Shown here piece by piece: positions 14,328 through 16,536 of a stretch of 16,536 nt of DNA (positions within the stretch are counted from its first letter, which is position 1; every line of letters begins with the position of its first letter). The stretch is from JAHCHG01 sp038251885 (GTDB taxonomy: Bacteria; Acidobacteriota; Blastocatellia; Pyrinomonadales; Pyrinomonadaceae). The notes below the pieces were generated by a model. The model made no database searches, was not told where the DNA came from, and saw only the letters and a list, made by a program, of their open reading frames with translations. Location: NCBI GenBank assembly GCA_038251885.1, contig JBBSAX010000107.1, positions 1 through 16,536 on the forward strand. The letters are read 5' to 3'. Position numbers and translations under genes: made by a program.

Positions 14328-15623
14328 ATGATTATCAAAAAAATCTCGTTTGCCATTGTGCTTGTTTTGCTTTGTTCTATTTGCCTTTTTGCAAAATCTA
14401 CCTTCGTAACCGTTAAAGGACATAAATTTTACATCGGCGATAAGCCTTATTATTTTATTGGCACAAATTACTGGTATGGCTCGCTTTTGGGTTTGGAAAA
14501 AGACAAAAAACGCGGCATCGAAAGGCTTCGCAGGGAACTCGATTTTTTAAAGGCGAACGGCGTAACAAACTTGAGAGTTTTAGCCGGTGCCGAAGGTTCG
14601 GGAACAATAAACGGCGTAACGCGTGTCGGTCCGGCTTTACAGACGGAACAGGGAAAGTTTAACGAACAAATTTTGGACGGGCTTGATATTCTTCTCGTTG
14701 AAATGGGCAAACGCGATCTCAAAGCCATCGTCTTTTTCAGCAATAATTGGGAATGGAGCGGCGGTTTTCAGCAGTATTTGATCTGGAATAACCTCGTTCC
14801 CGAAGACCAAAAGACACGAAAACTGACGTGGGACGAACAACGCGATATTGTAACGAAATTTTACAGTTGCGAGCCTTGCAAAAATGCTTATAATCAGCAG
14901 CTTAATTTTGTGATGAACCGCACGAATAAAATAACGAAAAAGAGTTATATTGACGATCCGGCGATTATGGCTTGGGAACTTGCCAACGAACCGCGTCCGA
15001 TGCGCCCGAAAGCCGAAGCCGATTACAAAAAATGGATTTCCGATGTTGCCTCACTGATCAAATCTAAGGACAAAAATCATCTGGTCGTCATCGGACACGA
15101 AGGTATTATGGGAACGGAAAATATGAAACTGTTCGAGGAAATTCACGCCGATAAAAATATTGATTATGTGACAATTCACATCTGGGCAAAAAATTGGAGT
15201 TGGTTTCAGGGCGAAAAGGTCGCCGAAGGTTTTCAAAATGTGATTGAAAAAGCGACCGCATATATCAACGATCATCTTACTATTGCAAAAAAAGTCAACA
15301 AGCCGATGGTCATCGAAGAATTCGGTTTGCCGCGCAACGAACATTCGTTCGACATCAATTCCTCAACTTCGCTGAGAGATGATTATTACGGGAAAATCTT
15401 TTCAATTCTCGCCGACAGTGCGAAAAATAACGGCTATCTTGCGGGTGCGAATTTCTGGGCATTCGGCGGCACGTCTCGCCCGGTAGAAAACCAAGTTTTC
15501 TGGAAAAAAGGCGACGATTATATGGGTGACCCGCCGATGGAAGAACAAGGATTAAACACCGTTTTCGACAGCGACAAAACAACTTGGGCAGTCATAAATA
15601 AATATTCAAAATCGCTTCGCTAA
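14328..15623 (+). CDS. Secreted GH5 glycoside hydrolase, beta-mannanase-like
   Basis: A 431-residue exported retaining glycosidase of family GH5, most like the mannan endo-1,4-beta-mannosidase subgroup (GH5_7). It would cut beta-mannan or glucomannan outside the cytoplasm. Residues 1-22 form a Sec signal peptide (MIIKKISFAIVLVLLCSICL). GTNYWYGSLLG (45-55) begins the barrel. The acid/base Glu221 lies in AWELANEPR, and VTIHIWAKNW (281-290) is the conserved His-containing strand. The nucleophile is probably Glu331 in PMVIEEFGLPR, and ANFWAFGG (374-381) is the last strand. SYIDDPAIMAWELANEP is especially mannanase-like. Cys181 and Cys184 (YSCEPCKNAY) could form a disulfide or metal site and are not needed for catalysis. 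There is no carbohydrate-binding module. The gene ends 69 bases from the convergent FKBP gene, with a repeat hairpin between them. The family is sure; mannan specificity is likely, not proven. Confidence 0.87.
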   Translation: MIIKKISFAIVLVLLCSICLFAKSTFVTVKGHKFYIGDKPYYFIGTNYWYGSLLGLEKDKKRGIERLRRELDFLKANGVTNLRVLAGAEGSGTINGVTRVGPALQTEQGKFNEQILDGLDILLVEMGKRDLKAIVFFSNNWEWSGGFQQYLIWNNLVPEDQKTRKLTWDEQRDIVTKFYSCEPCKNAYNQQLNFVMNRTNKITKKSYIDDPAIMAWELANEPRPMRPKAEADYKKWISDVASLIKSKDKNHLVVIGHEGIMGTENMKLFEEIHADKNIDYVTIHIWAKNWSWFQGEKVAEGFQNVIEKATAYINDHLTIAKKVNKPMVIEEFGLPRNEHSFDINSSTSLRDDYYGKIFSILADSAKNNGYLAGANFWAFGGTSRPVENQVFWKKGDDYMGDPPMEEQGLNTVFDSDKTTWAVINKYSKSLR

Positions 15624-15629
15624 AGACTG

Positions 15630-15695
15630 TAACAGATAACGGATAATGGATAACAAAAGAAATATTATCCGTTATCCGTTATCCATTATCCGTTA
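15630..15695. repeat. Heptamer tandem repeats forming an 18-bp perfect inverted repeat
   Basis: Left arm 15637-15654 and right arm 15678-15695 are perfectly complementary over 18 bp, with a 23-base loop. Both arms are built of heptamers: TAACAGA-TAACGGA-TAATGGA-TAAC on the left and about four copies of TTATCCG/TTATCCA on the right. The right arm includes the stop codon of the FKBP gene (15693-15695). The hairpin lies between two convergent genes and could terminate both transcripts. There is no T-tract typical of an intrinsic terminator. Confidence 0.75.
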
Positions 15696-16220
15696 CTTAA
15701 CGCCGAGAACTTCGATGATAAAAATAAGTGTGGCATCAGGTGGAATCACGCCGCCCGCGCCGCGTGAACCGTAACCGATTGCAGGTGGAATCGTCAGAAT
15801 TGCGTGATCTCCGACTCGCAACTTTTGCAAACCTTCGTCCCAACCTTTAATGACCATTCCCGCGCCGACCGGAAACGAGAACGGTTCGTTTCTGTCCAAA
15901 GAACTGTCAAATTTCGCACCATTCGTCAGCATTCCCGTGTAATTTACTATTACATTATCGCCCGCTTTGATCGGTGTGCCTTCGCCGCGCTTTGTAATGA
16001 TATAAGTCAATCCCGATTCGGTTGTAACCGCATTGTTATTGATGTTTTGCATTTTTTTAGTTTTCTTAAATGATCTAGGTTTCTTTTTACTAAATTTTTT
16101 TGAAATTGTTGTTTTTTTATATGTATTCCGTTTGCGATTTATTCCTGATTTTGTCTGTGTAAACGAGACTGTAACACAAACTGTGATTACCAAAAATATC
16201 GCGAAAATTGTTTTTTTCAT
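15693..16220 (-). CDS. Exported FKBP-type peptidyl-prolyl cis-trans isomerase with a basic linker
   Basis: A 175-residue prolyl isomerase expected to help fold exported proteins in the periplasm or envelope. Residues 1-21 are a signal peptide (KK, then a hydrophobic core ending near SFTQ). No lipobox Cys is present at a convincing cleavage point, although Cys15 lies inside the core. Residues 24-56 are a very basic linker with 16 Lys/Arg in 33 positions. The FKBP domain fills about 68-175: VNYTGML with Tyr94, FDSS with Asp105, VIKGWDEGLQ with Trp127, IPPAIGYG with Tyr150, and GGVIPPDATLIFIIEVLGV. These are the hydrophobic-pocket residues of active FKBPs. The ATG at 16220 gives the only complete signal peptide; no Shine-Dalgarno is visible. 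The stop lies inside the heptamer-repeat hairpin shared with the convergent GH5 gene. Confidence 0.92.
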   Translation of the reverse strand: MKKTIFAIFLVITVCVTVSFTQTKSGINRKRNTYKKTTISKKFSKKKPRSFKKTKKMQNINNNAVTTESGLTYIITKRGEGTPIKAGDNVIVNYTGMLTNGAKFDSSLDRNEPFSFPVGAGMVIKGWDEGLQKLRVGDHAILTIPPAIGYGSRGAGGVIPPDATLIFIIEVLGVK

Positions 16221-16420
16221 AAAGTTGTAAGACTTAAGTTGCGTGAATAAATAAGGAACAAGACATTCCTATTGTAAATCCTAGGGAGTTCCATTACCAA
16301 AACTAAAATTGATTATATTTTATATTTCTTAATTTTATTGAGATTATTTAGAAATTAACCGACAAATATTCAAAATTGCTTGATAAAAACTGATAATAAG
16401 CACCCCAACAAATTTAAGTA
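16221..16420. other. AT-rich non-coding stretch upstream of the FKBP gene
   Basis: Together with the palindrome that follows, this is the longest gene-free stretch (16221-16536). It must hold the FKBP promoter on the minus strand, but no pair of hexamers is convincing; TGTAAA at 16274-16279 (TTTACA on the minus strand) is the best -35-like match. GGAAC at about 16257 and GTTCC at about 16290 are inverted but far apart. I see no RNA gene or coding frame here. Confidence 0.4.
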
Positions 16421-16534
16421 AGGTTATCTTGACAAAAAAGGCAGAAACGCGACCGCGAGGGAGCGTGCCAAAAGTTCGGGGGTTGACACGCTCGTTTGCA
16501 CTCGCGTTTCTGCCTTTGATTGTCAAAATAATCT
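16421..16534. repeat. Long GC-rich palindromic element (114 nt) at the right edge
   Basis: A near-complete inverted repeat occupies 16421-16534. Outer arms 16421-16433 and 16522-16534 match 11 of 13. A perfect 13-bp stem GGCAGAAACGCGA pairs 16440-16452 with 16502-16514. An inner 7-bp stem GAGCGTG/CACGCTC pairs 16461-16467 with 16487-16493, around a 19-base loop. An 8-by-8 internal loop separates the two stems. The core is far more GC-rich than its flanks. It resembles a MITE- or REP-like mobile palindrome. A bidirectional terminator (A-run, GC stem, T-run) is the main alternative. Confidence 0.75.
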
Positions 16535-16536
16535 AA

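Noticed and set aside
15630..15695. CRISPR-like array
   Set aside because: Units are only 7 bases, contiguous with no spacers, and no cas gene is present.
16344..16526. A 60-codon reverse-strand open frame through the right-edge palindrome
   Set aside because: About half of it is simply the palindrome arms read as protein; the rest is AT-rich spacer with no recognisable domain and no ribosome binding site.
16429..16526. Integron attC site or tRNA-like fold
   Set aside because: The conserved GTTRRRY/RYYYAAC ends are not seen, and no cloverleaf or anticodon arm can be drawn; a plain interrupted hairpin explains the sequence better.

Overview
The window is ordinary bacterial chromosome of moderate-to-low GC (roughly 40% by eye), densely coding, with no tRNA, rRNA, CRISPR array, transposase or phage gene. 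It encodes a lipoprotein with a lipobox, two proteins with Sec signal peptides and surface-polysaccharide genes, so a Gram-negative envelope is likely. Several transcription-unit heads lack a visible Shine-Dalgarno sequence. Gene content and intergenic repeat style would suit an Acidobacteriota (Blastocatellia-type) genome, but that is a guess and the sequence alone does not settle it.

Layout. 2-1795 (+): the 3' part of a CapD/WbpM-type nucleotide-sugar 4,6-dehydratase, a nested AT-rich inverted repeat, then galE; together a sugar-nucleotide / surface-polysaccharide supply block. 1852-3225 (+): a lipoprotein with sialidase-like Asp-box (BNR) repeats and a conserved-looking CPCC / CPVSG cysteine set. 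3258-4169 (-): a fold-type II PLP enzyme (serine/threonine dehydratase or serine racemase type). 4358-5779 (+): gnd, 6-phosphogluconate dehydrogenase.

5856-7543 (+): an AT-rich, AGA-biased two-gene cassette, an XRE-ImmA/IrrE metallopeptidase overlapping by 4 bases a DUF4411 PIN-like protein. It looks like a toxin-antitoxin type module and is the best candidate for a transferred accessory unit here. A 9-bp direct repeat in front of it could be its operator.

11145-7544 (-): a tight three-gene operon: an FdhF/YdeP-type molybdopterin oxidoreductase, a minimal nucleotidyltransferase-fold protein of unknown role, and mobA, which makes the guanylylated molybdenum cofactor such oxidoreductases need. 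A perfect 7-bp dyad lies in the predicted leader. 11292-12257 (+): a divergent Gfo/Idh/MocA oxidoreductase. 14172-12262 (-): Uup-type ABC-F ATPase. 14328-15623 (+): secreted GH5 mannanase-like glycosidase. 16220-15693 (-): secreted FKBP-type prolyl isomerase with a very basic linker.

Non-coding structure is concentrated between genes. There is a heptamer-repeat hairpin between the GH5 and FKBP genes (15630-15695), a 17-bp tandem repeat over the stop codons of two convergent genes (12243-12271), and a 114-nt, unusually GC-rich palindrome at the right edge (16421-16534). The last of these is the most striking unexplained element. No complete new system can be claimed; the cassette at 5856-7543, the oxidoreductase-NTase-MobA operon and the right-edge palindrome deserve the closest look.
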